DNA from: an uncultured Demequina sp.
Lineage (GTDB): Bacteria; Actinomycetota; Actinomycetes; Actinomycetales; Demequinaceae
Direction of reading: 5' to 3'
Assembly (NCBI GenBank): GCA_937925595.1
Contig: CALALQ010000106.1
Span: 17,168 to 81,167 of the forward strand
Length of the DNA stretch: 64,000 nt
The notes beneath the pieces were generated by a model that saw only the letters and a list, made by a program, of their open reading frames with translations, was not told the DNA's origin and did no database searches. Positions 26,117-33,820 of the stretch are shown here, in pieces. The position numbers and the translations under genes are program-made. Positions within the stretch are counted from its first letter, which is position 1. The number at the start of each line of letters is the position of its first letter.

Positions 26117-26533
26117 TTAGTGGATGACAAACCGGCCATGGAGGGTCTGGTCGATGATTCGGCCCTTGCCTTCCACGGTGATCGGGCCGCGCAGGTAGCT
26201 GGCGCCGCCGACGTAGCACTCCTCGCGGAGTTGAACGCCGCCGACAACGATGGCGCGTCCGCCGATGCGCGCCTCGTTGCGAAGAGTGACCATCGATCCG
26301 ACGAACGCTTGGCCTTCCACAACGGCGTTGTCGAAGAGGCGAGCGTTGGAGGCCAGGACGGCGAGATCCTTCACTCGGGCGCCTCGTGCTACGTAAGCGT
26401 GCGGCGAAACTCGCGCAGTGACCGCGACGAGGCCGCCGCCGTTTGGAAAGCGGCGAAAGATCTCGTCGTCTATGACGACAAGGTCATCGTGGAGTGGAGT
26501 GATGCGATGTGTCATGCAGTCGGGTGCCAGCAT
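26117..26533 (-). CDS. Hexapeptide-repeat (left-handed beta-helix) protein
   Basis: A 138-residue protein of repeating short turns: ARVSPHAYVARGARVKDLAV, then ASNARLFDNAVVEGQAFVG and further units to residue 120, recalling YdcK-like beta-helix proteins. No catalytic residues of acyltransferases are evident. ATG 26533 has GAAAGGA 7 nt upstream and is chosen over the longer frame start at 26650. It is convergent with the preceding gene and alone in its transcription unit. Role unknown; such proteins are found on phages and plasmids. Confidence 0.7.
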   Translation of the reverse strand: MLAPDCMTHRITPLHDDLVVIDDEIFRRFPNGGGLVAVTARVSPHAYVARGARVKDLAVLASNARLFDNAVVEGQAFVGSMVTLRNEARIGGRAIVVGGVQLREECYVGGASYLRGPITVEGKGRIIDQTLHGRFVIH

Positions 26534-26647
26534 GATCAGTTCCTTTCGGTTGGCGGAATCCCTGCAGGCGCAGGGCGTCGACCGATCACCTGGTGGTGGT
26601 CGGGCCGCGCCCACGTCCGGAGAGGAACTCTTCTTCCGAAAGCAAAC

Positions 26648-26669
26648 CAACCGGGATCCCTCCCGGTTG
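26648..26669 (-). promoter_or_regulatory. Leader hairpin upstream of the beta-helix gene
   Basis: CAACCGGGA, a 4-nt loop and TCCCGGTTG make a 9-bp perfect stem. On the minus strand GTTTGCTTTC follows, so it could act as an attenuator about 115 nt before the gene at 26533. Confidence 0.4.
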
Positions 26670-26790
26670 TGGCGCTTACTGTGCGCTGATCCGACGATCT
26701 TGTCAAGCGTGAGCGGGATAGGGCGGCGGAAGCGTCATCGCTTGCAGGAGCGGGTGCCGGTATAACGGCGGTGCTCGCTAGCCTCATGAT

Positions 26791-27576
26791 GTGCCCGCGT
26801 CGATTCAGATCCCCAGCGAGGTCGCCGCGATCCTCCGCTACTACGTCTACGCGCTCAGGGACCCGCGCGACGGTCGCGTCTTCTATGTCGGCAAGGGCAT
26901 CGGCGATCGGATCAACTCCCATCTCCGCGAGGCAGGCAAGGATCCCGAGTCCGAAAGAGCGAAGCTGCGAACCATCAACGACGTCGAAGCGGCCGGCCTT
27001 GAGGTGGATCTTCTGTTTATTCGCACTGGCATCGAGGACGAGGCGACGGCGTTCGTGGTCGAGCAGGCCGTCATCGATGCCTTCGCCGCCGACGGTCACG
27101 CCCTGACCAACCTCGTCCGCGGTCATCACTCCGGCACCGAGGGGCTCGCCTCGCTGAACGCCACGGTGGCACGTCACCGCGCACTGCCGTGTCCACCGAT
27201 CGCAGAGCCGCTCATCATGGTCAAGATCCAGGCTGGCTGGCGTTCGGATTCTACTGAGCGACAGATATACGACCAGACACGGGGGCACTGGCGGATCGCG
27301 CCGTGGGTCCGGGACCGCGCGAAGTACTGCCTCGGCGTCGCCTATGGCGTCGTGCGTGGCGCCTATCGGATTGACGATTGGTTCCCCTCCGAGCAGCCGT
27401 GGGATCAGGGCAAGGATCGTTGGGGTTTCAACGGAGCATCTGCGCCAGAGCTCGTGCACGTCATCGGCACACACGTCCGCGACGCCTTCGGGGGGAGGGT
27501 GATGTATCGCCGCTACCTCGACGGCTATCCCGGCGCGGAGCAGGATTTGTCCTCTCAAGAGCCAGACCTCGCCTGA
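26791..27576 (+). CDS. GIY-YIG (LEM-3-like) nuclease with a second C-terminal domain
   Basis: A 261-residue protein. The N-terminal nuclease domain shows the GIY-YIG elements YYVYALRDPRDGR and VFYVGKGIGDRINSHL (residues 17-47), and a later E in VVEQAVIDAF that fits the metal ligand. The C-terminal half (TRGHWRIAPWVRDRAKYCLG, then AYRIDDWFP and RWGFNG) recalls PUA/EVE-type folds that read bases, but I am not sure. If so, it may cut modified DNA. The start is GTG 26791. TATAAC at 26761-26766 may be a -10 element. Confidence 0.78.
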   Translation: MPASIQIPSEVAAILRYYVYALRDPRDGRVFYVGKGIGDRINSHLREAGKDPESERAKLRTINDVEAAGLEVDLLFIRTGIEDEATAFVVEQAVIDAFAADGHALTNLVRGHHSGTEGLASLNATVARHRALPCPPIAEPLIMVKIQAGWRSDSTERQIYDQTRGHWRIAPWVRDRAKYCLGVAYGVVRGAYRIDDWFPSEQPWDQGKDRWGFNGASAPELVHVIGTHVRDAFGGRVMYRRYLDGYPGAEQDLSSQEPDLA

Positions 27577-27791
27577 AGGTCGATCAGTATCGGCCGCTGT
27601 CGATGTCGGTGGTGCCTGTCGTACTTGTCGCGCTGGGAGTGGGCCGAGAGATGGTGAAGTGCCCGCTAGTTGGAGATGCTCTTCCGTCATTATGCGGGAT
27701 TGGCGCGACACGCCACATTAAGGTTGACCGTTTTCAGATGTTTGCTAAAGGAGCGTGCTACTCTCTCATCTAGAACCCGATCGGAGACAGC

Positions 27792-28547
27792 ATGAACGAC
27801 GCCGAACCGCTGGACTGGCGCTCCGAGTTCACGGACGATGAGCTCGCAACCCTCCGCGCGTCGATCCCGTCGGCAATCCACCTGAGCCAGGACCGCTCGG
27901 CGCGGGCGCACACCGAGTACCAGGACCCGGACGGCGACCAGGACGTGTACGGCGTCGGGATGGCTCGGGGTGCGCAGAAGGAACTGCAGGCGCTCGTCAA
28001 GGGCATGGACCGCTACCGTGAGCAGCGCGTGTCGGGGAGCCGTCGCATTCTGCCCTACATCGGCGACACCCTGCTCTTCCTGCAGCGGGTCGGCAAGCAG
28101 ATGCCCCGCAACCACCGCCGCTACCGCCTGAGCTACCTGCCGGAGCAGCGCCGTGAGGTCTTCCTCCAGACGAGCAACATCAAGTACACCGAGCCCGGTG
28201 GGCTGTTCGAGCTCCCACGCGAGGACACCCAGGACGGTGAGGAGTTCGCCCGGCTCTCCGACGTGCTCGAGATCGTCGGCGATGCATCGAACCGCGTCAC
28301 CCTCATCGTGCCGTACTACAGCAGTACGCCGTTCAGCGTCGGCACGATCTACTGGGCGCCGGCCCGACTCAACGGTCGCTACCTCGAGTTCACGGACCCG
28401 GAGCGGCTGATCTATCAGAAGCAGGCCACCTCGCCGCAGGAGAAGAAGCAGAAGCCGCGCGCGACGGGCGGCTTCGCCGATGGCGAGCGACCCCGCACCT
28501 CGACTCGGCTCCGACCGCGGCCCGAAGGGGAGAAGGGCAGCAACTGA
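27792..28547 (+). CDS. Hypothetical protein, first gene of an XRE-ImmA pair
   Basis: A 251-residue protein with no family recognised. It has an acidic helical N-terminus, a central domain (RRYRLSYLPEQRREVFLQT, then SNRVTLIVPYYSSTPF, about residues 115-185) and a basic disordered tail. Its stop overlaps the ATG of the XRE-ImmA gene (TGATG), so the two are one translational unit. XRE-ImmA proteins often pair with a toxin or a regulated target; a toxin role here is inference only. The 215-nt gap upstream is AT-richer and holds TTGACC at 27724 as a weak promoter candidate. Confidence 0.7.
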   Translation: MNDAEPLDWRSEFTDDELATLRASIPSAIHLSQDRSARAHTEYQDPDGDQDVYGVGMARGAQKELQALVKGMDRYREQRVSGSRRILPYIGDTLLFLQRVGKQMPRNHRRYRLSYLPEQRREVFLQTSNIKYTEPGGLFELPREDTQDGEEFARLSDVLEIVGDASNRVTLIVPYYSSTPFSVGTIYWAPARLNGRYLEFTDPERLIYQKQATSPQEKKQKPRATGGFADGERPRTSTRLRPRPEGEKGSN

Positions 28548-29941
28548 TGGCCGAGCAGCCAACCCTCATGGACGTTGCCCGGCTCTTCGACCCCGCCCGC
28601 CTCGCCCAGGCACGCCGCATCTGCAAGCTCACTAAGTCGGAGCTACATCAGATGGTCGGGGTGTCTGCCGCTGCGATCGGGCAGTACGAACGAGGCGAGG
28701 TCAAGCCGCGGGCGGAAACCATCGCGGCGCTCGCTGATGCGCTCAACGTGCCGCCCGGGTTCTTCGCTCACGGACGGCCTCGCGCCCAGGTCGAGATCGC
28801 CGAGGCCTCGTTCCGCAGGCTCCGCGCCACCACGGTGGGGCAGCAGCAGCAAGCCACCGCATATGTCGAACAGGCGTGGGAGCTCAGCTGCTACCTCGAG
28901 GAGAGCGTCGAGTTCCCCGAGGTAGATCTTCCGGCATGGGCTATGCCCGACTCGCTGGACGTGCCCGACCCGATCACGGCGGCTCGCAGCATGCGGTCCC
29001 ACTGGCAGCTCGGGTTTGAGCCAATCAAGCACCTCGTCTACCAGCTCGAGCAGCACGGCATCCTCACCGTGTTTTTCTCGATGAAGGAGGACCCTTCTCT
29101 CGATGAGAAGAGCCGCATCGACGCCTTCTCTACAACCGCGCTGCCGCGTCCGATGATTGTGCTCACGCCGGACAAGGCCGACGACGTCATGCGTCATCGG
29201 TTCTCGGCCGCCCACGAGTTGGGTCACATCGTGCTGCACCACGGCCGGCAAGGTACCGACAGTCAGATGGAGCGCCAAGCTAACGAGTTTGCCGCCGAGT
29301 TCCTCACCCCGCGCGACGTCATCCGGGAGCAACTACCGACTCGGATGAATTTCAACCGCCTGGAGGAGCTCGGCCGGTGGTGGGGCGTCTCCGTCCACTC
29401 GCTGCTCTATCGGCTGCGCGAACTCGACATGGTTTCCGAGTCGACGGCGCGCCGGGCCTACATCACGCTTAATAGCCTGCCGCGTCGACCGCTCTCAATC
29501 CGAGAGTTCGAGGGCGAGCAGCCGGAGCTTCTCAAGAACGCCATTGAACTTCTCGACGGGGTCGGCGTCAGCCTTGTCGACATCGCGAACGACCTACAGA
29601 TGACGCCCAAGCGCATCCGGCAGCTTGCCAGCATCGAAGACCCCCAGCCGAAGCTCTCGCTGGTCAAGACCTCAGACGACCGCCGAACCACGGCGGCGCC
29701 CTTTGACAACGTTGAGGGGAACTCCGAAGAGGAAGGAGCCGACATGGCTCACCGTTCCGCAATCACAGGCCGCTACATCTCAAATGCCGCGGCCGCTCGT
29801 CACCCGAAGACGAGCGTCACCGAGTCCGGAGGGAACAAGTCGAGCGGCACGCACCACCGCTCGGCCATCTCCGGCCGGTACATCTCGGGGGCTGCCGCTG
29901 CCCGTCACCCGAACACAAGCGTGACGGAGAACGGCAAGTAG
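28547..29941 (+). CDS. XRE-family regulator fused to ImmA/IrrE metallopeptidase, with C-terminal repeat tail
   Basis: A 464-residue protein. An N-terminal XRE helix-turn-helix lies at about 17-75 (SELHQMVGVSAAAIGQYERG). The ImmA/IrrE peptidase follows, with H223-E224-L-G-H227 and a second part RQANEFAAEFLTP. Such proteins cleave or control repressors, in phage-type switches and toxin-antitoxin systems. The last 65 residues carry two near-identical units, HRSAI(T/S)GRYIS then AAAARHP(K/N)TSVTE, which are not part of the ImmA fold. An internal ATG at residue 400 with its own ribosome binding site may make the tail separately. A strong terminator follows. Confidence 0.88.
   Translation: MAEQPTLMDVARLFDPARLAQARRICKLTKSELHQMVGVSAAAIGQYERGEVKPRAETIAALADALNVPPGFFAHGRPRAQVEIAEASFRRLRATTVGQQQQATAYVEQAWELSCYLEESVEFPEVDLPAWAMPDSLDVPDPITAARSMRSHWQLGFEPIKHLVYQLEQHGILTVFFSMKEDPSLDEKSRIDAFSTTALPRPMIVLTPDKADDVMRHRFSAAHELGHIVLHHGRQGTDSQMERQANEFAAEFLTPRDVIREQLPTRMNFNRLEELGRWWGVSVHSLLYRLRELDMVSESTARRAYITLNSLPRRPLSIREFEGEQPELLKNAIELLDGVGVSLVDIANDLQMTPKRIRQLASIEDPQPKLSLVKTSDDRRTTAAPFDNVEGNSEEEGADMAHRSAITGRYISNAAAARHPKTSVTESGGNKSSGTHHRSAISGRYISGAAAARHPNTSVTENGK
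29744..29941 (+). CDS. Possible in-frame internal ORF: 65-residue two-repeat protein
   Basis: ATG 29744 lies in frame with the XRE-ImmA gene and has GAGGAAGGAG 5 nt upstream, one of the better ribosome binding sites in the region. From here the product is 65 residues with two copies of a (H)HRSAIxGRYISxAAAARHPxTSVTE unit. Small proteins of this GRYx...RNP/RHPxTxVxE type occur alone in actinobacteria, so either the two genes fused by loss of a stop codon, or both the long and short products are made. Confidence 0.5.
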   Translation: MAHRSAITGRYISNAAAARHPKTSVTESGGNKSSGTHHRSAISGRYISGAAAARHPNTSVTENGK

Positions 29942-29954
29942 CACCGAAACGGGA

Positions 29955-29996
29955 GCGGGCGTTTCGATCTCAGGTCTGGTGAGATCGAACGCCCGC
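29955..29996 (+). terminator. Strong hairpin terminator
   Basis: GCGGGCGTTTCGATCTCA pairs with TGAGATCGAACGCCCGC (one bulge) around a 7-nt loop, starting 13 nt after the XRE-ImmA stop. Confidence 0.75.
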
Positions 29997-30069
29997 TTCT
30001 CGTGTCACTGTAGCGGGGACGAAGCGGCTCATCACGCCAGATGTTGCAAAAACTACAACGTGAAATGTC

Positions 30070-30098
30070 TTGAACGAATCCCGCTCATGGCTCATAGT
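30070..30098 (+). promoter_or_regulatory. Promoter of the pilin-collar gene
   Basis: TTGAAC, 17-nt spacer, CATAGT. Transcription would start near 30105, just before the first ATG (30110) and about 100 nt before the preferred GTG (30206). Confidence 0.6.
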
Positions 30099-30205
30099 CA
30101 GCGGAAGCAATGAAGCAATTTGAAGTCCCATCCGTAGTCTCTCGCGCACACCGCCAGGTAAGTGCGGACTTCTCTCTTCGCGGTGCCACGCGCGGAGGCT
30201 CGCTC

Positions 30206-31180
30206 GTGAGTCGACGAACCGGAGGCTTCGCTCTCCCGACCGTCCTGATCGTGTCGGTAATCTTGTTGATGCTGCTTGTAACGGGTATGTCGGCAACTGT
30301 CGCCGTCCAAAACGGTCTTCGCGACCAGCACTACACACGGCTCGCGGAGCTTGCGTCGGACGCCGGCAATGCCTTCGCGACAGCCTGCTTCACGCAGAAC
30401 GGGAATCAGATCACCTGGTCGGATGCCAATCCGCTTCGGCCAAATACAGACTGTTCCGGCAACATCGATTCGGATTTATCGGCATACGTCCTCGACCAAG
30501 ACAACATTCGCACCTATTTTGTCGTGGACTCATCTATGCAGGCGAAGGGCTACGCCGAGGGTGTTCGATCCTCGACGAATCTCGCATGGAGGGTCTGGAC
30601 ATCTGGGTCTGCGAGTGCAGTGGCAGTGCCGACTGGGGCCAACGACCCGGTCGGCACTTATATCGAGGGCGCCTGGACATCCGCACCGAACGGGTACCTA
30701 CTCGCAGACGGATCAGCCGTCTCGCGTACCACCTACAGTGCGCTCTTCGCCGTTATCGGCACAACCTACGGTGCTGGGAACGGCAGCACGACGTTCAACT
30801 TGCCAGACACCCGCGGTCGTGTGACCGTGCAGCAGAGCGCTGACGTTGAATTCAACTCAATGGGCGAGCTAGGCGGTGAGAAAACTCACATCCTGAGCAT
30901 CGCTGAAATGCCTAGCCATACGCATATTCAGAATCCTCACAACCATTCGCAGAACCCCCATAGCCATGGCGTGACGATCAATAGGGAGACCAATACCGAA
31001 ACGGGAGGCAACTCAAGTCGTCTTACGGGAACGTCTTCAGGATCCGGGCAAGGACTCGCGACTGCAACTACCACGGCAACAAATAATGCGACAACTGCGA
31101 CCAACCAAAATGCTGGAGGCGGTAGTGCTCATAACAACCTTCAACCATATATAGTCGTGACTCGGGCCATTAAGTACTGA
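30206..31180 (+). CDS. Type IV prepilin N-terminus fused to phage tail collar domain
   Basis: A 324-residue protein from GTG 30206. The N-terminus MSRRTGGFALPTVLIVSVIL is a short basic leader, a prepilin peptidase site (GG then F) and a hydrophobic helix like PilX minor pilins; the usual Glu at +5 is absent. From about residue 150 a tail collar domain follows (GYLLADGSAVSRTTYSALF, then FNLPDTRGR), with the collar's His-rich segment (AEMPSHTHI) and LQPYIVVTRAI at the end. GGAGG lies 7 nt before this GTG; the longer frame from ATG 30110 lacks one. The DNA is AT-richer than its neighbours, suggesting transfer. Confidence 0.82.
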   Translation: MSRRTGGFALPTVLIVSVILLMLLVTGMSATVAVQNGLRDQHYTRLAELASDAGNAFATACFTQNGNQITWSDANPLRPNTDCSGNIDSDLSAYVLDQDNIRTYFVVDSSMQAKGYAEGVRSSTNLAWRVWTSGSASAVAVPTGANDPVGTYIEGAWTSAPNGYLLADGSAVSRTTYSALFAVIGTTYGAGNGSTTFNLPDTRGRVTVQQSADVEFNSMGELGGEKTHILSIAEMPSHTHIQNPHNHSQNPHSHGVTINRETNTETGGNSSRLTGTSSGSGQGLATATTTATNNATTATNQNAGGGSAHNNLQPYIVVTRAIKY

Positions 31181-31185
31181 CCAGA

Positions 31186-31440
31186 GTGTCAGCCGACTTC
31201 CTTACGATTCGATTCATGGAAGCGATGCTTCGCCGAGACATCGAAGCGGTGGCCACGCACCTCGAGTCCCTCGACCGTTCTCTGAAGTACGACGAGTTCG
31301 TCACCGAGATCGCCGCGTCTGCACCCACCGAGAGTGACATTCATTGGATGGCTGACAACCAGCTCGTCAACCTCTTCTTCTCGCTACGGACAGCACGTCC
31401 CGAACTCCTCACAACCCGGCTCCGTGAGTGGCTGGCGTGA
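31186..31440 (+). CDS. Small hypothetical protein coupled to a GIY-YIG gene
   Basis: An 84-residue mainly helical acidic protein starting with GTG 5 nt after the pilin-collar stop. Its end overlaps the following GTG start (GTGA), so it is in the same operon as the nuclease. It has no family I recognise; it may be an immunity or accessory protein. Confidence 0.6.
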   Translation: MSADFLTIRFMEAMLRRDIEAVATHLESLDRSLKYDEFVTEIAASAPTESDIHWMADNQLVNLFFSLRTARPELLTTRLREWLA

Positions 31441-31973
31441 CCCGGCTCCCGCGCGAGTGGTCGCACGCCGGCTTAGAAGCTGTTGGCTTCGAAGGTTTCG
31501 TCCCGCTCGCAGCTCTTGGTCGCAGTGAAGCACCGAAGAATCCCGGCATCTACATCGTGCTCCGCGAGGGACAAGCGCAGGCGGAATTCCTCCCTCGCAG
31601 CATCGCGGGCCACTTCAAGGGCGTCGACTCCACTGTGGAGCGCGCCGTCCTTGAAGCGGCCTGGATACCGGACACGTCGGTGCTCTACATCGGCAAGGCA
31701 CGTTGGGGGATCAAGCGGGACGGATTGCGTCGCCGTCTGAGCCAGTACCGGCGTCACGGTGCGGGACGAGCCGTTGGACACCGGGGCGGTGAGTACATCT
31801 GGCAAGTCGCCGGATCGGAAGCGTTCCTTGTGTGCTGGAAGGTCGTTGACGACGAAGCCGTCGACCAGTTCGAGGCAGATCTCATCGACGCCTTCGAGTT
31901 CGAGCACGGTCGCTGGCCGTTCGCCAACCGGAAGCACGAGCGCCGAAGAGGCACTACTCCTCCGGTCGCGTGA
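31437..31973 (+). CDS. GIY-YIG domain protein
   Basis: A 178-residue GIY-YIG nuclease-fold protein. The motif parts are PGIYIVLREG near residue 34 and VLYIGKARWGIKRDGLRRRL near 80, followed by a candidate catalytic E in VDQFEADLIDAF and a late N in FANRKHERR. The domain covers most of the protein. GTG 31437 is chosen because it overlaps the previous stop as GTGA; GTG 31428 is also in frame. It differs from the LEM-3-like protein at 26791. Confidence 0.72.
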   Translation: MTRLPREWSHAGLEAVGFEGFVPLAALGRSEAPKNPGIYIVLREGQAQAEFLPRSIAGHFKGVDSTVERAVLEAAWIPDTSVLYIGKARWGIKRDGLRRRLSQYRRHGAGRAVGHRGGEYIWQVAGSEAFLVCWKVVDDEAVDQFEADLIDAFEFEHGRWPFANRKHERRRGTTPPVA

Positions 31974-31987
31974 GCCCGCGGCGTGCT

Positions 31988-33205
31988 CTACGCGCTGGGC
32001 TTGGAACCGTTCTTCGCGACGACAGCAGCGATCGAGACAGCAATACCTCCGACAGCGGCTGCTCCGATGAGGGCCTTCTGGCCTGCCTCCTTGCCCGCCG
32101 TCCGACGCTGAGTCGGATCCTTGAGTGCCTCGCGCCACGGAATAGCGCCGAGGGGAGCACGTCCCGATTCGATACCGAGCGGACTATGGAAGTCATCGAC
32201 GACCGCAGCAGTGGAGTTGAGGGAGTCGATTACCGAACGTGCGGCTCGTGCGTGAAGCAGGATGTTCTCGTTCGCGACGCCGCCTGCGGAGTCCATCTGT
32301 TCCATCAATCGGGTGGTGGTTTCGAGCACTTTGGACCGACGCGAGGCACGTGCATCCGCTACGCCCAGCCGGTGACCGTCCAGGCTGTCGGGAGCAGTCG
32401 CCAGAACGAAGTCGAGCTCGAGCACCCGGAACTCATCCTGAAGCTCGAAGCAACGCGCGAGCACCGCGAGCTGCACCGCGACGTCCCGCTCAATCTGCCG
32501 CGTCGCCTTTTTCAGTTCTCCAGCCTTGGTCTTGTTTTCAACCTTCTCGGCAAGTGCTCGAAGTGCGAGTAGGGCCTCGTCCTGGACAGTGAAAAGTGTC
32601 TCGGAGACGCCGTTCACCTTGTCCCACCAGGTTCTCGCATCGCCGCCGTGATCGCGGATAGTCGTTGCCTCGGCGATCGCTGCAGCAGCGCCATTCATCC
32701 TGGCGAGCACCGCATCCCGTTGAGCGCGGCGCACGTCATCGAGCTTCTCGTCGATGCGCACGAGAAGTTCCTTGAGCTCCTGTGCCTCCGCCTGCTGAGC
32801 GAACTGGCTGAGAAGGCCACCCACACCCGAAAGCACGGCGGGATTGCTCAGCAGAGACGCCGGACCGTCCTCGGCTTGGAGCCACTTGAGCGAGGTCTTG
32901 CCTGTTTCGCCGAGCATTAAGTGCGAGATGCCCTTGGTCTTGGTGGGCATCAGTCCGCCTGCGTCCTTCAGGCGCTTCGCCGACTCTGGCGTCAGCTTCA
33001 AGTACAACGCGGACTGCTCGATGACTCCGGAGACCGTGTCTGCGATACCCGCGCCTGCATTCGCAGCTGCACCGAGCTTCTCGATGTCGAACGGCTTCGC
33101 GTGCGCTAAGAGGTCAAGACGAGAGAGGAACCGCTCGACGGATCCCCGCTCGCCCACAACGATGACGCCGTCGTTGTCTCCGACTAGCTCGATCTCGTCT
33201 GCCAT
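31988..33205 (-). CDS. Hypothetical coiled-coil protein with C-terminal membrane anchor
   Basis: A 405-residue protein. The middle (AQQAEAQELKELLVRIDEKL to the ERDVAVQL region, about 135-250) is long helices or coiled coil; the end has a single membrane helix ALIGAAAVGGIAVSIAAVVA followed by KNGSKPSA. Similar proteins occur in actinobacteria without known function. It is divergent from RHH2 and convergent with the GIY-YIG gene. A role in membrane sensing is possible but unsupported. Confidence 0.72.
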   Translation of the reverse strand: MADEIELVGDNDGVIVVGERGSVERFLSRLDLLAHAKPFDIEKLGAAANAGAGIADTVSGVIEQSALYLKLTPESAKRLKDAGGLMPTKTKGISHLMLGETGKTSLKWLQAEDGPASLLSNPAVLSGVGGLLSQFAQQAEAQELKELLVRIDEKLDDVRRAQRDAVLARMNGAAAAIAEATTIRDHGGDARTWWDKVNGVSETLFTVQDEALLALRALAEKVENKTKAGELKKATRQIERDVAVQLAVLARCFELQDEFRVLELDFVLATAPDSLDGHRLGVADARASRRSKVLETTTRLMEQMDSAGGVANENILLHARAARSVIDSLNSTAAVVDDFHSPLGIESGRAPLGAIPWREALKDPTQRRTAGKEAGQKALIGAAAVGGIAVSIAAVVAKNGSKPSA

Positions 33206-33291
33206 TGTTCGGCTGCCTCCTGGCGCAAGGTTAGCGGTAGCCCCCGACGGCGTCCTCTGAATGTGAAATGCACAACGTCCCGAACGGCGTA

Positions 33292-33319
33292 TTGACTCTC
33301 GTCTCGCTCAATTCATAAT
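33292..33319 (+). promoter_or_regulatory. Promoter of the RHH2 module
   Basis: TTGACT, 16-nt spacer, CATAAT. The ATG at 33318 overlaps the -10 box and so cannot be the start of RHH2; transcription starts near 33326, placing leader B in the 5' UTR. Confidence 0.68.
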
Positions 33320-33342
33320 GGGCACTCCCTCCTCGTCCGAGA

Positions 33343-33379
33343 GCGGCTTCAAGAGGAACCATCCGGGTTCGTCGGTCGC
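33343..33379 (+). promoter_or_regulatory. Conserved structured leader, copy B
   Basis: 37 nt: GCGGCTTCAAGAGG, AACCATCCGGGTT, CGTCGGTCGC. The GAACC/GGTTC inner hairpin is kept; the outer GCGGC now faces GTCGC, a change that still pairs with a G-U. It ends 25 nt before the RHH2 ATG. Confidence 0.7.
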
Positions 33380-33404
33380 TCAAGGAAGAGGAGGTGTGGT
33401 GCTC

Positions 33405-33734
33405 ATGACTGACGCCACGCATGCTGGGTACATCCCGGCGCCCCAGATGCGAACGCTCGCCGTACGCATCACCGACGATCTGCGGGCACAGCTGGACGTC
33501 ATCGCCCAACTCAATGACCGCAGCGTCACCGAAGAGATCCGGATCGCCCTGGAGGGCTGGGTCGAGACCAGCAAGTCCGACCCGAAGGTGCTCCAGCGTG
33601 CAGAGACGGTGCGTGCCGACATCGAGCGCGAGGCCGAGACCAAGCGCAACGCGATCTCGTCCATCTTCGGTACCTCGGCCCCGAGCCCCAGCGGCTCGCG
33701 TGGGCGGAGCAAGCAGGCGTCCGACGACGCCTGA
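33405..33734 (+). CDS. RHH-like small protein, copy 2
   Basis: A 109-residue paralogue of the protein at 12006-12338. A core RTLAVRITDDLRAQLDVIAQ is followed by EEIRIALEGWVET, then a charged tail EREAETKRNAISSIFG. The ATG at 33405 has GAGGAGG about 9 nt upstream and gives a length one residue shorter than copy 1. A long hairpin and leader C separate it from the DUF3846 gene. Probable DNA-binding or RNA-binding regulator of the module. Confidence 0.72.
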   Translation: MTDATHAGYIPAPQMRTLAVRITDDLRAQLDVIAQLNDRSVTEEIRIALEGWVETSKSDPKVLQRAETVRADIEREAETKRNAISSIFGTSAPSPSGSRGRSKQASDDA

Positions 33735-33738
33735 ACAC

Positions 33739-33795
33739 GGGCGACCGCTTCCGGGATCGAGAACCACGTGTTCTCTCCCGGAGCGGTTGCCGCCC
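33739..33795 (+). terminator. Long nested hairpin between RHH2 and DUF3846
   Basis: An outer arm GGGCGACCGCTTCCGGGA pairs with TCCCGGAGCGGTTGCCGCCC with minor bulges, and an inner GAGAAC/GTTCTC stem lies inside. It starts 5 nt after the RHH2 stop. It may end or attenuate transcription before the DUF3846 gene. A hairpin of similar nested shape follows the DUF3846 gene. Confidence 0.6.
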
Positions 33796-33820
33796 TCACT
33801 CCAGTGCTCGTTGCTGTGCC

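Noticed and set aside
30110..30205. ATG 30110 as start of the pilin-collar gene
   Set aside because: It has no ribosome binding site and would give a long atypical leader; however, a near-leaderless start from the promoter at 30070 is not excluded.
33318..33404. Upstream ATG as the start of RHH2
   Set aside because: It falls in the -10 box and ahead of the conserved leader; ATG 33405 has a good ribosome binding site and matches copy 1.
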